Positions 1 through 9,380 of a stretch of DNA of 64,000 nucleotides are shown piece by piece (positions within the stretch are counted from its first letter, which is position 1; each line of letters opens with the position of its first letter). A program made the position numbers and the translations under genes. The notes below the pieces were generated by a model. That model saw only the letters and a program-made list of their open reading frames with translations. It ran no database searches and had not been told where the DNA came from. The stretch is from Sulfuricurvum sp. (GTDB lineage Bacteria > Campylobacterota > Campylobacteria > Campylobacterales > Sulfurimonadaceae), in NCBI RefSeq assembly GCF_028681615.1, contig NZ_JAQUHV010000001.1, forward strand, positions 531,635 through 595,634, in the 5' to 3' direction.

Positions 1-843
1 ATAACGCTCTTTTTCAATCGGACGAAATTCGAGCGCTCCGATTTTGGTTAGATCGATTCGCTCTACAATCGGCGTATCCACTTTTCCCATCAATGCATAC
101 GCAATAGGAAGACGCATATCCGCATGTGCGAAATGGGCCGTAGTCGAACCGTCCGTATAATCAATCATCGCATGGATCAAGGATTTCGTCTCAACAAGAG
201 CATCGTACTCCCCCTCTCCGAAAAGCCACCGCGCTTCCAAAAGTTCAAACAGTTTATTCACCATTGATGCACTGTCTATGGTGATTTTTTGCCCCATAGA
301 CCAGTTCGGGTGCTTTAACGCATCTTCCAGCGTCGCAGTTGATAATTTCTCCAACGGCCAATCCCGAAAGGCGCCGCCGCTGGCAGTAATGACCATCCGT
401 TCAACCTTGCGAGCACCTTGGTTCAAATACCACAATCCGAAATGTTCACTGTCAATCGGGATAATGCGTGAGGTATCGACAAACGAACCCCCTACGACAA
501 GAGACTCTTTATTCGCCAACGCAATTTTCTTGCCGCATTCCAACGCTTTGAGGGTAGGTCTGAACCCGACAAAACCGACCAATGCATTGATGACATGATT
601 CGACTCGGACTCTTCTATTGCATTTAAAATTGCCGTTTCGCCCGCATAAACATTCATATGCTGGACTAAAGAACGGTCTTCGTCCCGCATAACGACGACA
701 CGTTTAGGATTATGACGTTTGATTTGTTCATTTAAAAGAGTGATGTTGCGTCCGGCGACGAGGGTATCGACCGATAGATGAAATTGTTCTGCAATATTAA
801 GCGCGTTGACCCCGATCGATCCGGTGGAGCCTAATAGAATCAA
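1..843 (-). CDS. dxr: 1-deoxy-D-xylulose 5-phosphate reductoisomerase (3'-truncated by window edge)
   Basis: Second enzyme of the MEP isoprenoid pathway: NADPH-dependent rearrangement and reduction of DXP to MEP in the cytoplasm. Reading leftwards, the protein begins (M)ILLGSTGSIGVNAL, the N-terminal NADPH-binding Rossmann loop of Dxr, and later shows ALANKESLVVGG, the SEH motif (IDSEHFGLW), ITASGGAFRDWP and HPNWSMGQKITIDSASMVNK, all strongly conserved in the family. The start is TTG at 843-841, which overlaps the cdsA stop codon (TTGA), so the two are translationally coupled. About 281 codons are visible; the C-terminal part lies outside the window. cdsA-dxr adjacency is common in bacteria. 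Confidence 0.95.
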   Translation of the reverse strand, partial: MILLGSTGSIGVNALNIAEQFHLSVDTLVAGRNITLLNEQIKRHNPKRVVVMRDEDRSLVQHMNVYAGETAILNAIEESESNHVINALVGFVGFRPTLKALECGKKIALANKESLVVGGSFVDTSRIIPIDSEHFGLWYLNQGARKVERMVITASGGAFRDWPLEKLSTATLEDALKHPNWSMGQKITIDSASMVNKLFELLEARWLFGEGEYDALVETKSLIHAMIDYTDGSTTAHFAHADMRLPIAYALMGKVDTPIVERIDLTKIGALEFRPIEKERY

Positions 844-1598
844 ACAAGGCCCCGCAACAAGACCAGCATGACAATGGAGGCAAAAAGATATCCGTCAATG
901 CGGTCAAGAACTCCGCCATGTCCCGGCAAGATACTGCCGCTGTCTTTTACTCCGGCTCGGCGCTTGAGATAACTCTCGAATAAATCCCCGAAAACGGCAC
1001 TGATTGCCGCCATCATAGAAATAATAATCGCTTGGGGCATATCAACAATCGTAATGCCGATAAAGAATCCGGCAGCTGTTGCGACAGCGATACCTCCATA
1101 TACCCCTTCACGTGTCTTGCTCGGACTTGAGATACTAAACGGAGTTTTTCCGATACTGCGGCCAACCACATAAGCTCCTACATCCGCGGATGCAACCACG
1201 ACAAGAAGCCATAAGAGTGAGGTTATCCCATATTCTTGGTACATACTAAGGGTGAAAAGCATCCCTGCACTCGGATAGACAAACGGAAAAAAGTTTTTCC
1301 ACGGAATATTCTGAGTATAGGCAACCGCTGCGGCAAAAATAAGTCCGGCAATGATAAACAGATCCTCACCGTAGGGGTACAGTGCTGCTGCAAGCCAAAG
1401 GATTGCTGCATAGGCATAAAGCGAATTATTGTTAATTCCGAACAAACGTGTCGCTTCGTGAAATGCAAGAAGATAGATAACTCCCAGCACTGTCCAGATA
1501 AGCCAAAAATTATTGATCAATCCGACAACGAGGACGCCGGTGACTAAGAAGATCGCAGTTACAATGCGTTCTTGAGTTGAGTTTTTCGCGGTTTGCAT
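840..1598 (-). CDS. cdsA: phosphatidate cytidylyltransferase
   Basis: Makes CDP-diacylglycerol from phosphatidate and CTP, the branch point of phospholipid synthesis in the inner membrane. The C-terminal signature is complete: YLKRR, then KDSGSILPGHGG and the DRIDG that carries the metal-binding aspartates. About seven or eight hydrophobic segments precede and surround it. The start is placed at MQTAKNSTQERIV (1598), because this gives the usual short cytoplasmic tail; an in-frame ATG at 1655 would add 19 residues of poor membrane-protein character. It overlaps dxr by four bases and is probably cotranscribed with it. Confidence 0.93.
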   Translation of the reverse strand: MQTAKNSTQERIVTAIFLVTGVLVVGLINNFWLIWTVLGVIYLLAFHEATRLFGINNNSLYAYAAILWLAAALYPYGEDLFIIAGLIFAAAVAYTQNIPWKNFFPFVYPSAGMLFTLSMYQEYGITSLLWLLVVVASADVGAYVVGRSIGKTPFSISSPSKTREGVYGGIAVATAAGFFIGITIVDMPQAIIISMMAAISAVFGDLFESYLKRRAGVKDSGSILPGHGGVLDRIDGYLFASIVMLVLLRGLV

Positions 1599-1680
1599 AG
1601 TTTGATTAACCAATGGTTTTAAAATTTCGCGATTATAGCATTTATTTGATTGCAAAAAGCGCGGTTAACCTTCTAAAATT

Positions 1681-1989
1681 CTAAACTTTGATATCTAAAA
1701 GGTGTAGAGGTTTTTGCACCTTTGGTTCCTCACTTGATTCTTCCTGATGGGTTGAGCGTCTCTCTTCTTGCTCCGCTTGCTCTTTTGTATGTTCACGATC
1801 GGGATCGACCCCTTGATTCTCTTCGGTCGGGCGAACCTCTTCGATCTCTTTTTTTTCCTCTTGAGCAGCCGATGCGGCAGCCAATGTCTGCAACTCAAAA
1901 CGGTTCAAAACTGCATTTTTATCACTCGCCACGCTTGCCATTTGTTGGTTTACATAGATAGCGCCGCCAATGGGACCGATATCTGCCAT
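1681..1989 (-). CDS. small acidic hypothetical protein
   Basis: 102 residues of no family I recognise. The N-terminal third (MADIGPIGGAIYVNQQMAS, then an Ala-rich segment near LQTLAAASAAQEE) looks ordered; the rest is a highly charged Glu/Lys/Arg-rich, probably disordered tail ending PLHLLDIKV. There is no signal peptide or membrane segment. It lies three bases downstream of the NFACT gene on the same strand and so is probably cotranscribed with it. A consensus-like TTTTTGG/AGGATAAAAA stretch just upstream supplies a ribosome-binding site. The intact frame in a tight operon context supports a real gene. Confidence 0.6.
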   Translation of the reverse strand: MADIGPIGGAIYVNQQMASVASDKNAVLNRFELQTLAAASAAQEEKKEIEEVRPTEENQGVDPDREHTKEQAEQEERRSTHQEESSEEPKVQKPLHLLDIKV

Positions 1990-1992
1990 TTT

Positions 1993-3318
1993 TTATCCTT
2001 TTTGGACATTCAAGGTCTTATAGTTGGTGTAAAGGACATTAGCGCCCTCTTGCACACGGACTTCTCTTCGAGGAGTATAATCGACCAAATAGGCTCCCTT
2101 TTCAAATACCGAAAAATCTACGCACAATTTTGCCGCTGCTTCAAGTAGCCGTTCAGGGAGCTGCTGTTTGTCGGTTGTGATGATGACATGCGCGGAAGGT
2201 CGGTCTTTGAGGTGCATCCAGATATCCCGCGCTTTTGCATTACGGAGCAGTTCAATGTTCCCTTTTTCACTTTTACCCAGTGAAACTTTGACTCCGTCAA
2301 TCCAAAATTCGGCAATCGAATCCGAAGATTTGAGTTTAGATCCCCCTGTTTTGCTCGGGAACAGCAATGCAATCTCCTCTGGTGTCGATGCCTCCGTTAC
2401 GGTTTGAATAAAGAGTTCGTGATGACGGATTTTGGATTCGAGATTGCTCCTCTCTTGATGCAATCCGATCGCTTTTTGTTTTGCTTTTTTGGATCGTTTG
2501 AAAAAACTCTCGGCACATCCGGAAGCACTGTGGCATCCGGAGGGAAGTTCCAACCGGATCGGCGTACCGTCAAAATCATTCAACTCAACACTCTTTTCAT
2601 AAGGCTTTATCAAATCCAAGTTTGCCAGAACCAAATGCCCTGAATGCTGAGACTTTTCGGCTTCTTCCATTAATGCGGATTCGCTTTCAAGTCCATCCAA
2701 ATGCTTTTGCAACGTTGCTAATCGCTTCTTTAAGAGTGCTATTTTCTCAAGTTTTAACCGATTGAGTTTGTCATTACTGCGACGTCGGAACTCATCAACT
2801 AAAAATGCGCGTACATCTTCCAGCGGATAAGATTTCGGTTCATAAGGAGGCTTGGGCATATCATCCAAAACCTGTCCGACCCGAACACATCGCGATGAAA
2901 CTTCTTTATCGATATGGCGCAATGCTTCCAGCACGACTTCATCTTTGTCTAAAATAATGACATTGGTATTTTTTCCGGTAAATTCAAACTGTAAAATCGT
3001 CGTTTCCGATTTATACGAGCCGCTTGTATTGACCGTAATTCGAATGATCTTATCATGATTATGGAGCGTAATAGACTGGATGGTTGAACGATTAAATCGT
3101 TTGGCCAATAATACGTCAAAGGGAGCCTGATAGACTTTCCCGCGGTTAGCCGCCTCGCCGATACTGATCGTCGAATTGCCCCTTTGCATATCGAAATTCC
3201 AACTGTTTTCCCGATCAAATATAAGCCGAATTCCCGTATCGTCATACCGATATGCAGCGACGATATGGGTAAAGCGAACCATATACTCCGCAATCTGCTC
3301 TAAATAAGAAAATCTCAT
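1993..3318 (-). CDS. NFACT family protein (RqcH/Rqc2/FbpA-like)
   Basis: 441 residues. The N-terminal NFACT-N domain (about 1-170, with [20 protein letters not shown] and [21 protein letters not shown]) is followed by a coiled-coil region (about 180-290, [28 protein letters not shown]). The C-terminal NFACT-R domain (DUF814; [21 protein letters not shown]) closes the protein. Family members bind stalled 50S subunits and add alanine tails for ribosome quality control (RqcH), or have been described as fibronectin-binding proteins. This protein is shorter than the roughly 570-residue Firmicute RqcH. Whether it makes tails cannot be judged from sequence alone. It is divergent from the chemoreceptor gene, 67 bp away. 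Confidence 0.85.
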   Translation of the reverse strand: MRFSYLEQIAEYMVRFTHIVAAYRYDDTGIRLIFDRENSWNFDMQRGNSTISIGEAANRGKVYQAPFDVLLAKRFNRSTIQSITLHNHDKIIRITVNTSGSYKSETTILQFEFTGKNTNVIILDKDEVVLEALRHIDKEVSSRCVRVGQVLDDMPKPPYEPKSYPLEDVRAFLVDEFRRRSNDKLNRLKLEKIALLKKRLATLQKHLDGLESESALMEEAEKSQHSGHLVLANLDLIKPYEKSVELNDFDGTPIRLELPSGCHSASGCAESFFKRSKKAKQKAIGLHQERSNLESKIRHHELFIQTVTEASTPEEIALLFPSKTGGSKLKSSDSIAEFWIDGVKVSLGKSEKGNIELLRNAKARDIWMHLKDRPSAHVIITTDKQQLPERLLEAAAKLCVDFSVFEKGAYLVDYTPRREVRVQEGANVLYTNYKTLNVQKG

Positions 3319-3385
3319 ATTTTACCTTCGCTTTAGAAAAAGAAAACTACAATCATGCCATCACACAGAGAATGGGTATCCGTAC

Positions 3386-4963
3386 ATGAATCTTTTCAAC
3401 ACAATCAAAGCTAAATTTATCGTTAATCTGGTGGCTGCCGTGAGCGCCATCCTTATTAGTGTCATTGTAGCATACTTCATCGCTACCAGCTCGATTAAAA
3501 CCATCATGACCAACGATCTCAATTCAGTTGCCGATGCTTTGGAAAAAAATGTCAACTTTATCGCTAAAATCGAGCCGAAAGCCTACGAAGACGAAGCATT
3601 TAAAAAGGACATCAAAAGCATTAAAATCGGGAAAAGCGGTTATGTCTATTTTATCAATGCCGATGGTGTCATGACCATTCATCCTAAACCCGAAGACGAA
3701 GGGCAAAACAAAGCGGGTCACGACTATATCGATCATATCCGTGCAGACAAAGCAGGTGGGATTTACGAATATGTCTCCGCAACTACGGGACAGGACAAAA
3801 TCGCAGCATACCGCTATATTCCGGCCTGGGATATGTGGGTCATTCCCGGAATCAACAAAGCCGATTATTTTGATGAGCTCAAAACAAGCTTTTTTAAATG
3901 GTTTTTACTGTTAGGGAGTATTCTTACCGGCTTTTTGGTTGCGATTAATTATTTTTCCGGAACCAGTATCCTTCGCCCTATCGAGGAGCTAGACAATGTA
4001 TCGTCCGATCTCGCACACGGAAACGGCGATTTAACAAAACGTCTCCCAATCCTTAATAAAAACGATGAGATCGGGATAGCGAGTAATTATTTAAATCAGT
4101 TTATCGTAAAAATACAAAGCACCATCAACGATACCAAACGGATCACCTCATCGGCGGTAACCTCTACAGAAGTGCTCAATGATGCGGCTACTAAACTATC
4201 TGCCCAATCGGAAAAAACTAATACCATCGCCCAAAATACCAACTCTACCGCTGCCGAAATCGGCGTAACGCTGGAACAAAGTGTCAGTATGGCAAAAAGT
4301 ACGCTCGAAAACAGCCAATCCACTGAAAAAGAGTTGGGGCAAGTTCGTGAAATTGCCGGTGCTATTACCCGTGAGATTCATAACACTACCCAAATGAGCA
4401 ATGATCTCTCCGAACGTTTTGCCCAGCTCTCCAGCGATGCCGCAAGTGTCAGCGGGGTACTCAGTATCATCTCCGATATCGCAGACCAAACCAACCTCCT
4501 CGCGCTCAATGCCGCGATCGAAGCGGCACGTGCCGGTGAACACGGCCGCGGATTTGCCGTCGTTGCCGATGAAGTACGTAAACTGGCCGAACGTACCCAA
4601 AAAAGTTTGACTGAAATCAATTCCACCATCTCTATCGTCATCCAATCGATTTCCGATTCTTCCGACATGATGAACTCAAACAGCGAAAATATCGAACGTC
4701 TTGCCGAACGAAGCGAAGAGATCGACGCAAAAATCAATTCTGCATCCAATGTTTTACGTTCCAATGTTGATGCCAGCCGTAAAAGCGTTCAGGAAGCGGA
4801 AAATATGGCACGAAAGATCAATGAAATCATCAGTAAAGTTTCTGAGATGTCCAACCTCTCTGAAAACAATCAATTAGAGATCAAACAAATCTCGAAAATT
4901 GCCGGTGAGCTCTACAATGCCGCCACAAATCTTAATACCCAATTAGGGCAGTTTAAGTCCTAA
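3386..4963 (+). CDS. methyl-accepting chemotaxis protein with single Cache sensor domain
   Basis: 525 residues. TM1 is about 11-33; an extracytoplasmic single Cache-type domain spans about 35-165 ([20 protein letters not shown] and [14 protein letters not shown] are typical); TM2 is about 170-191; a HAMP domain follows to about 250. The cytoplasmic signalling hairpin has the canonical tip [24 protein letters not shown] with [15 protein letters not shown]. Such Cache domains commonly bind small carboxylates; the ligand here is unknown. There is no C-terminal CheR/CheB pentapeptide. It is monocistronic: the next gene has its own promoter-like sequence at 4976. Confidence 0.93.
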   Translation: MNLFNTIKAKFIVNLVAAVSAILISVIVAYFIATSSIKTIMTNDLNSVADALEKNVNFIAKIEPKAYEDEAFKKDIKSIKIGKSGYVYFINADGVMTIHPKPEDEGQNKAGHDYIDHIRADKAGGIYEYVSATTGQDKIAAYRYIPAWDMWVIPGINKADYFDELKTSFFKWFLLLGSILTGFLVAINYFSGTSILRPIEELDNVSSDLAHGNGDLTKRLPILNKNDEIGIASNYLNQFIVKIQSTINDTKRITSSAVTSTEVLNDAATKLSAQSEKTNTIAQNTNSTAAEIGVTLEQSVSMAKSTLENSQSTEKELGQVREIAGAITREIHNTTQMSNDLSERFAQLSSDAASVSGVLSIISDIADQTNLLALNAAIEAARAGEHGRGFAVVADEVRKLAERTQKSLTEINSTISIVIQSISDSSDMMNSNSENIERLAERSEEIDAKINSASNVLRSNVDASRKSVQEAENMARKINEIISKVSEMSNLSENNQLEIKQISKIAGELYNAATNLNTQLGQFKS

Positions 4964-4975
4964 AACCCTTTTCGC

Positions 4976-5211
4976 TATAATTCCCAAAAAATTTGGGGAG
5001 GATTAGCGATGCATGCACCGAAGGGATTTGGTAAAACCTATTTCTCTCTCGTCGCCATACAAGCCTACGCTTCTGAAATCCGTCTATTACAAAATATCAC
5101 CCGAATTGCGTGGATTTGTCCTACTCATCCGATCCACACCTACTCTACTGTTTCCCCACCAAAAAGTGTCCTGAACTCATCCATTATTACGACATTATTT
5201 CAAGGACATTT
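4976..5211 (+). promoter_or_regulatory. promoter-like -10 box and long leader of the TonB receptor gene
   Basis: A perfect TATAAT at 4976-4981 sits just after the chemoreceptor stop and is followed by a small hairpin (CCCAAA/TTTGGG, 4983-4997). This would give a leader of about 220 nt before the receptor ATG at 5212. The leader contains a second inverted repeat (GTGGAT/ATCCAC, 5110-5137). It also has a GGGGAGG Shine-Dalgarno ahead of an ATG at 5009, whose 81-codon frame runs out of phase into the receptor gene. I do not see the conserved GCCACTG box of cobalamin riboswitches. Confidence 0.4.
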
Positions 5212-7017
5212 ATGTTTAAAATCACCCTTTCATTTGTTGCTGCGGCAACATTAGTCGCCTCTGCACAGGCTAGTGACCTTACACTCGATCCTATTATCGT
5301 CAGCGCTTCCAAAATCGAACAGTCTCTCAAAAACACTACCTCCGATACGGATATCATCACAGCACAAGAATTAGAAGAAAAACATATTACCTCTGTCATA
5401 GAGGCTTTACGTCTGCTCGGCAATATCCCTATCGCCCAAAGCGGCGGTATCGGCCAGCAAAGTTCCTTTTTTCAACGCGGATTCAGTTCAGAGAATACGG
5501 TCGTCATGATTGACGGTATTCGCTACAATGATCCGACCACAACCAAAGGTCAAAGCCAACTAGAGCACCTGATGGTAAATGACATCGAACGAATCGAAGT
5601 GATCCACGGAGCACAAAGTGGCATTTGGGGAGCCAATGCCGTTGCCGGGGTTATCAATATCATTACCAAGAAACCGACTGAAACGCTTCAGGCCAACACC
5701 TCCCTCGAGTACGGAAGTTATGCTACAACGAAAATCGGAGCCAATCTATCACAGCGCGTAGGCGCGCTTACGTATTACGTCGGAGCCAACCAGCTAAAAA
5801 GCAACGGTATCTCTGCACTGACGCCTCAAGGTGAAAGTCCGAAGCAGTATGAATCCGACGGCTATCTGAACCAAACGATCAACGCAAAATTAGGATACGA
5901 TCTAACCTCTGCAGACGCACTTCGAACACAGCTGACGTTGATCGATGCGAAAGTCCATTACGATCAATTCAGTCCCAATGATGTTCCCAACGAAATTCAC
6001 CAAATCAACCGTTTGGGTAATATTGGGTATCGCCATACATTCAACAGTTCGGATTATTTCGATACCACCTATGCAATAACGACGTTTGATAAAAAAGATC
6101 CGCTCGGCTGGACCAGTGCTTTTAAGGGGGTCAATAAAGAGCTGAACCTTCTTGGAACATTTCATTATGCACCGGATGCGTTTGTTATAATCGGAGGAAG
6201 CACTCTCCAATCAAAAGACACGATCAGTTCCAAAGAACTGAATTCAAAAGGGGTCTTTGCTACCAATACCAATCGATGGGAGAAATTTATCCTGAGCGAA
6301 TCGATCCGTCGAGACGCTTACGATACGTTTAAAGATAAAACAACCGGAAAAATCGGTGCAAAATATCTGTTTGACGAGGACATCACACTAAGTGGCAACT
6401 ATGGAACGGCGTATCGCACCCCCTCTTTAGCTGAGCTGTATACACCGATATACGGGAACGTGAACCTGCAGCCTGAGACCACTAAGAGTTTTGATACGAC
6501 GGCGCAATACAAACATCTAAGCCTCACGTATTATAATAACCGTGTAAATAATCTCATCGGCTACAATCCGTCTACTTATGTGAATGAGCAAGTCAGCGGG
6601 ACATCTACGTTTAAAGGATACGAAGTGCGTTATAACAATACGTTTGCCGATATTCTTGCAATGAGTCTCTCCTATAACAGACTTTTCGCAAAAGATAAAA
6701 ACGGCAACGCGTTGATACGCCGTCCGAACGATACCTTTAACGGATCGCTTACCTACTATCCGAGTGACAAACTAACGCTGGGTACTGCCGCAAGTTATAT
6801 CGGAACCCGTCCGGACACCGACTATTCCACCTATCCGGCTACTTTGGTACAAACAGGGCGTTATACCCTTTGGAATGCATTTGCAAACTACGATATCACA
6901 TCCAACCTGAGCGTCTACCTCAAAGCTGACAATCTAACCGACAAACTCTATCAGGAAGTTTTCGGATACGGAACATACGGTCGTACCTTCGCAGTAGGTT
7001 TAAATGCAAAGTTTTAA
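5212..7017 (+). CDS. TonB-dependent outer-membrane receptor, BtuB-like
   Basis: 602 residues from ATG 5212, which follows an AAGGA sequence and opens a clear signal peptide (MFKITLSFVAAATLVASAQA). The frame is open further upstream, but that part is not protein-like. The plug domain (about 25-150) has the TonB-box-like region DPIIVSASK, an RGFSSENTVVMIDGIRYND segment and IERIEVIHGAQSGIWGANAVAGVINIITKK. The rest is a 22-strand barrel ending in aromatic Phe (GLNAKF). Overall form and length match the BtuB/cobalamin-receptor branch, but vitamin B12 specificity is an inference; iron or other chelates are possible. No TonB/ExbBD or ABC importer genes are adjacent. Confidence 0.85.
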   Translation: MFKITLSFVAAATLVASAQASDLTLDPIIVSASKIEQSLKNTTSDTDIITAQELEEKHITSVIEALRLLGNIPIAQSGGIGQQSSFFQRGFSSENTVVMIDGIRYNDPTTTKGQSQLEHLMVNDIERIEVIHGAQSGIWGANAVAGVINIITKKPTETLQANTSLEYGSYATTKIGANLSQRVGALTYYVGANQLKSNGISALTPQGESPKQYESDGYLNQTINAKLGYDLTSADALRTQLTLIDAKVHYDQFSPNDVPNEIHQINRLGNIGYRHTFNSSDYFDTTYAITTFDKKDPLGWTSAFKGVNKELNLLGTFHYAPDAFVIIGGSTLQSKDTISSKELNSKGVFATNTNRWEKFILSESIRRDAYDTFKDKTTGKIGAKYLFDEDITLSGNYGTAYRTPSLAELYTPIYGNVNLQPETTKSFDTTAQYKHLSLTYYNNRVNNLIGYNPSTYVNEQVSGTSTFKGYEVRYNNTFADILAMSLSYNRLFAKDKNGNALIRRPNDTFNGSLTYYPSDKLTLGTAASYIGTRPDTDYSTYPATLVQTGRYTLWNAFANYDITSNLSVYLKADNLTDKLYQEVFGYGTYGRTFAVGLNAKF

Positions 7018-7025
7018 AATACTTT

Positions 7026-7089
7026 GCCGCTTAGCGGCAGACTTTAGTGCCATAGCGGCCAGCAAAAACAAAGGGATTTTATTCCTTTG
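7026..7089. repeat. structured intergenic repeat, copy A
   Basis: A nested inverted repeat: GCCGCT (7026-7031) pairs with AGCGGC (7054-7059), and inside it GGCA (7036-7039) pairs with TGCC (7048-7051). A second hairpin, CAAAGG/CCTTTG (7069-7089), follows. The stretch CTTTAGTGCCATAGCGGC at 7042-7059 recurs at 60711-60728, again followed by a hairpin; including the next four bases, 21 of 22 positions are identical. A related structure lies at 40228-40301. It may also end transcription of the receptor gene. Confidence 0.55.
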
Positions 7090-7101
7090 GTGTTCTAAAA
7101 A

Positions 7102-7662
7102 ATGAAACTTCATTTCCGGCCCTATCTCCGCTACAAATTTTTAAACTCCCTCTTCACCGGAATGGTGGGAGGATCTGTTTTTACCATTTACGGTTCGCTT
7201 AGCCCCTCCACCTTTTCTGCCGGAGGGATCATGCTCGCACTTGGACTCATGGGAATGGCGTACGTGTATCATCATCTTATGCGGCTGGAGCGCTTTTTTA
7301 TCCTCTCTCTCGCCGCAGAAATCATTATGCTCGGCATGATCGGATATTTTCTCGTTTTTCCCAAATATCAGTTAACGGCACTTATCGTCTACGGAGCTTA
7401 TCAGCTCTCCTTTGTGTTCGGAGGGTATTTGGTTCGGGCAGAAACCCATTTTGCCCAAAAAGCCCGTATCATGGGATGGATCGATATTGCCAAACAGCAA
7501 GGTTATCTCGCCGGGCTCCTCCTCTCGTACGGATTTTATAAACTCCTTGAACATTACGAATTCAGCGATGCGAAGATGCAGGTTTACGGGCTTCACATTC
7601 TTCTGTTTCCGTTAGAGATTACTATTATTATGTTACTGTTTGGGGCTTTTAGGGTAAAATAG
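7102..7662 (+). CDS. small multi-spanning membrane protein, unknown function
   Basis: 186 residues with about five or six hydrophobic segments (for example FTGMVGGSVFTIYGSL, GGIMLALGLMGMAYVYHHL, ILSLAAEIIMLGMIGYFLVF and ILLFPLEITIIMLLFGAF). The GYLVRAETHFAQKARIMGWIDIAKQQGYLAGLL stretch recalls one half of a major-facilitator transporter, but the protein is far too short for a complete MFS carrier and I do not assign a family. It lies between a TonB receptor and tamA, with a structured repeat upstream and no strong ribosome-binding site. Confidence 0.6.
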   Translation: MKLHFRPYLRYKFLNSLFTGMVGGSVFTIYGSLSPSTFSAGGIMLALGLMGMAYVYHHLMRLERFFILSLAAEIIMLGMIGYFLVFPKYQLTALIVYGAYQLSFVFGGYLVRAETHFAQKARIMGWIDIAKQQGYLAGLLLSYGFYKLLEHYEFSDAKMQVYGLHILLFPLEITIIMLLFGAFRVK

Positions 7663-7685
7663 AGAAGTTTTAGAGAGGAGAATGT

Positions 7686-9380
7686 ATGCGCATTGTTTTG
7701 CTGCTCGCGGCATGGACATTTTGTCTTTTTGCATCTCCTCTTCTCCTCACTTTTGAGGGCAACAAAAAAATATCCGATAGTGATCTCTATGATGCACTGG
7801 GTTTACGAAAACCCTATCCCATAGAGGTATGGGAAGATCGCCCTGCCATCGAATCCGTGGCAATTTCCCAAAGTCTCTCCGCGTTGACAAGCTTTTACCG
7901 ATCCAAAGGGTTCTATCACACAAAAATTACTTCAGAGACCAGAGAAAACGAGGTTGTTTTTAAAATAGAAGAAAACGATCCTATCCTGGTCGGTGACGTG
8001 AAAATCAACAGTCCGATTGACGTGGATTCAGCTGTTTTACTCCAGAATGATGACCTTTTCGACCAAGGAAAATTCTCCGAATCCAAAGCCGAAATCAAAA
8101 AACGTTATGCCCAGGCGGGGTATTGCAACGCTCAATTCAACTCCAAGGCATGGGTTGATATTGAAACCAATCATGCCTATCTCCTCTTCGAAGCTACTCC
8201 GGGAGAACTCTGTACATTCGGTCCCGTCACCGTCGAATCGACTCCGAATATCAACGGAAAGCTTACCGCCTCAATGCTCCGCTTTAAAGAGGGAGACCCC
8301 TATAATGTCGAGGCCATCCGCCAAAGTTACGAAGCCCTCTACGCACGAGAAGGGGTCACACGCGTTATTATCAACGACAACGAACGCAACGGCAGTGTGG
8401 TTCCGATTATGCTCAACATCGAAGAGGCCGAACTTCCGATCCGATTTACCGCGGGATTGGGGTACAGCAGCGATGAGGGGATTACGGCGCAGACAGGGAT
8501 TAAACACCGTAATTTTTTAGGAGATCTAAAGACCCTTTCACTGGATGCACGCTATTCTCCGATCAAACAAGAAGCATCGGGAACCTTTGGTTTACCACTC
8601 GAAAACCGTGGACTTTTAGGTGCTGAAATCGGATATAAAAACGAGATTTTTGACGGGTATAAAACTGAAAGTACCTATGAAAAATTTACGGCCAAGTATC
8701 AGGACATTCCTGCTTCGGCGATGATGGGGGTATTATTTGACGAAGTCAAAACGTATCAAAGTAAAGATATCGCAACCTTTCCAAACAGCAAGCTTTTCAT
8801 CGCTTCCCCGATTGGAGAGCTCAATTACGATACACGCGATAAACCGCTCAACCCTACAAAAGGGTATTGGCTGAATGCCAACGTGATGGGATCGTTGTAT
8901 ACACCGTGGCTCTCCGATGCCACCTACCTTAAAACGCTTCTTTCCGGTGCATACATCACCAGTATCGATGAACATGTCTTCGGAGCCAAACTCAAATGGG
9001 GAACCCTTCGTGTCTACGACGGATCGGTCCCCTCCTCGTATCGTTTTTACGCCGGTGGGATGAATTCCAACCGTGCCTACATGTATCGGGATTTGGGACC
9101 AAAAAACAGTGACGGAGACCCTATCGGATTTGCATCGATAACGGAAGGGACAGTAGAATACCGTTTTCCGATTTATCAGGAGTTTCGAGGGGTTTTATTC
9201 AGCGATGTCACCTTTGCGTCTCAAAATATCATTCCCGACTATGCAAAAGACGGATATCTGGGGGTTGGTTTTGGATTCCGCTATGTCACTCCGGTAGGAC
9301 CGGTCGCAATCGATTTTGGGTTTAATCCCGAAGATTTTGCCCAAAATGCGATCCACTTTCGTATCGGAGAACTGTTTTGA
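7686..9380 (+). CDS. tamA: outer-membrane translocation and assembly protein TamA (Omp85 family)
   Basis: 564 residues. A signal peptide (MRIVLLLAAWTFCLFASP) is followed by three POTRA-like domains (about 20-255; LLLTFEGNKKISDSDLYDALG opens the first) and a 16-strand barrel. The barrel carries the Omp85 loop-6 type motif (YAGGMNSNRAYMYRDLGP, with RAY in place of RGF/Y) and ends in Phe. TamA partners TamB in moving lipids and/or autotransporter-type proteins to the outer membrane. A GAGAGGAG ribosome-binding site precedes ATG 7686. Its stop overlaps the tamB start. BamA is the alternative, but BamA has five POTRA domains and no tamB partner. Confidence 0.9.
   Translation: MRIVLLLAAWTFCLFASPLLLTFEGNKKISDSDLYDALGLRKPYPIEVWEDRPAIESVAISQSLSALTSFYRSKGFYHTKITSETRENEVVFKIEENDPILVGDVKINSPIDVDSAVLLQNDDLFDQGKFSESKAEIKKRYAQAGYCNAQFNSKAWVDIETNHAYLLFEATPGELCTFGPVTVESTPNINGKLTASMLRFKEGDPYNVEAIRQSYEALYAREGVTRVIINDNERNGSVVPIMLNIEEAELPIRFTAGLGYSSDEGITAQTGIKHRNFLGDLKTLSLDARYSPIKQEASGTFGLPLENRGLLGAEIGYKNEIFDGYKTESTYEKFTAKYQDIPASAMMGVLFDEVKTYQSKDIATFPNSKLFIASPIGELNYDTRDKPLNPTKGYWLNANVMGSLYTPWLSDATYLKTLLSGAYITSIDEHVFGAKLKWGTLRVYDGSVPSSYRFYAGGMNSNRAYMYRDLGPKNSDGDPIGFASITEGTVEYRFPIYQEFRGVLFSDVTFASQNIIPDYAKDGYLGVGFGFRYVTPVGPVAIDFGFNPEDFAQNAIHFRIGELF

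Noticed and set aside
4976..5211. Cobalamin riboswitch ahead of the BtuB-like gene
   Set aside because: The conserved GCCACTG box and the B12-box pattern are not seen, despite the suitable position and length.
7102..7662. MFS transporter
   Set aside because: Only 186 residues and about six helices; MFS carriers need about twelve, and no frameshifted second half is adjacent.
7686..9380. BamA
   Set aside because: Three POTRA domains rather than five, and a tamB gene directly coupled downstream.
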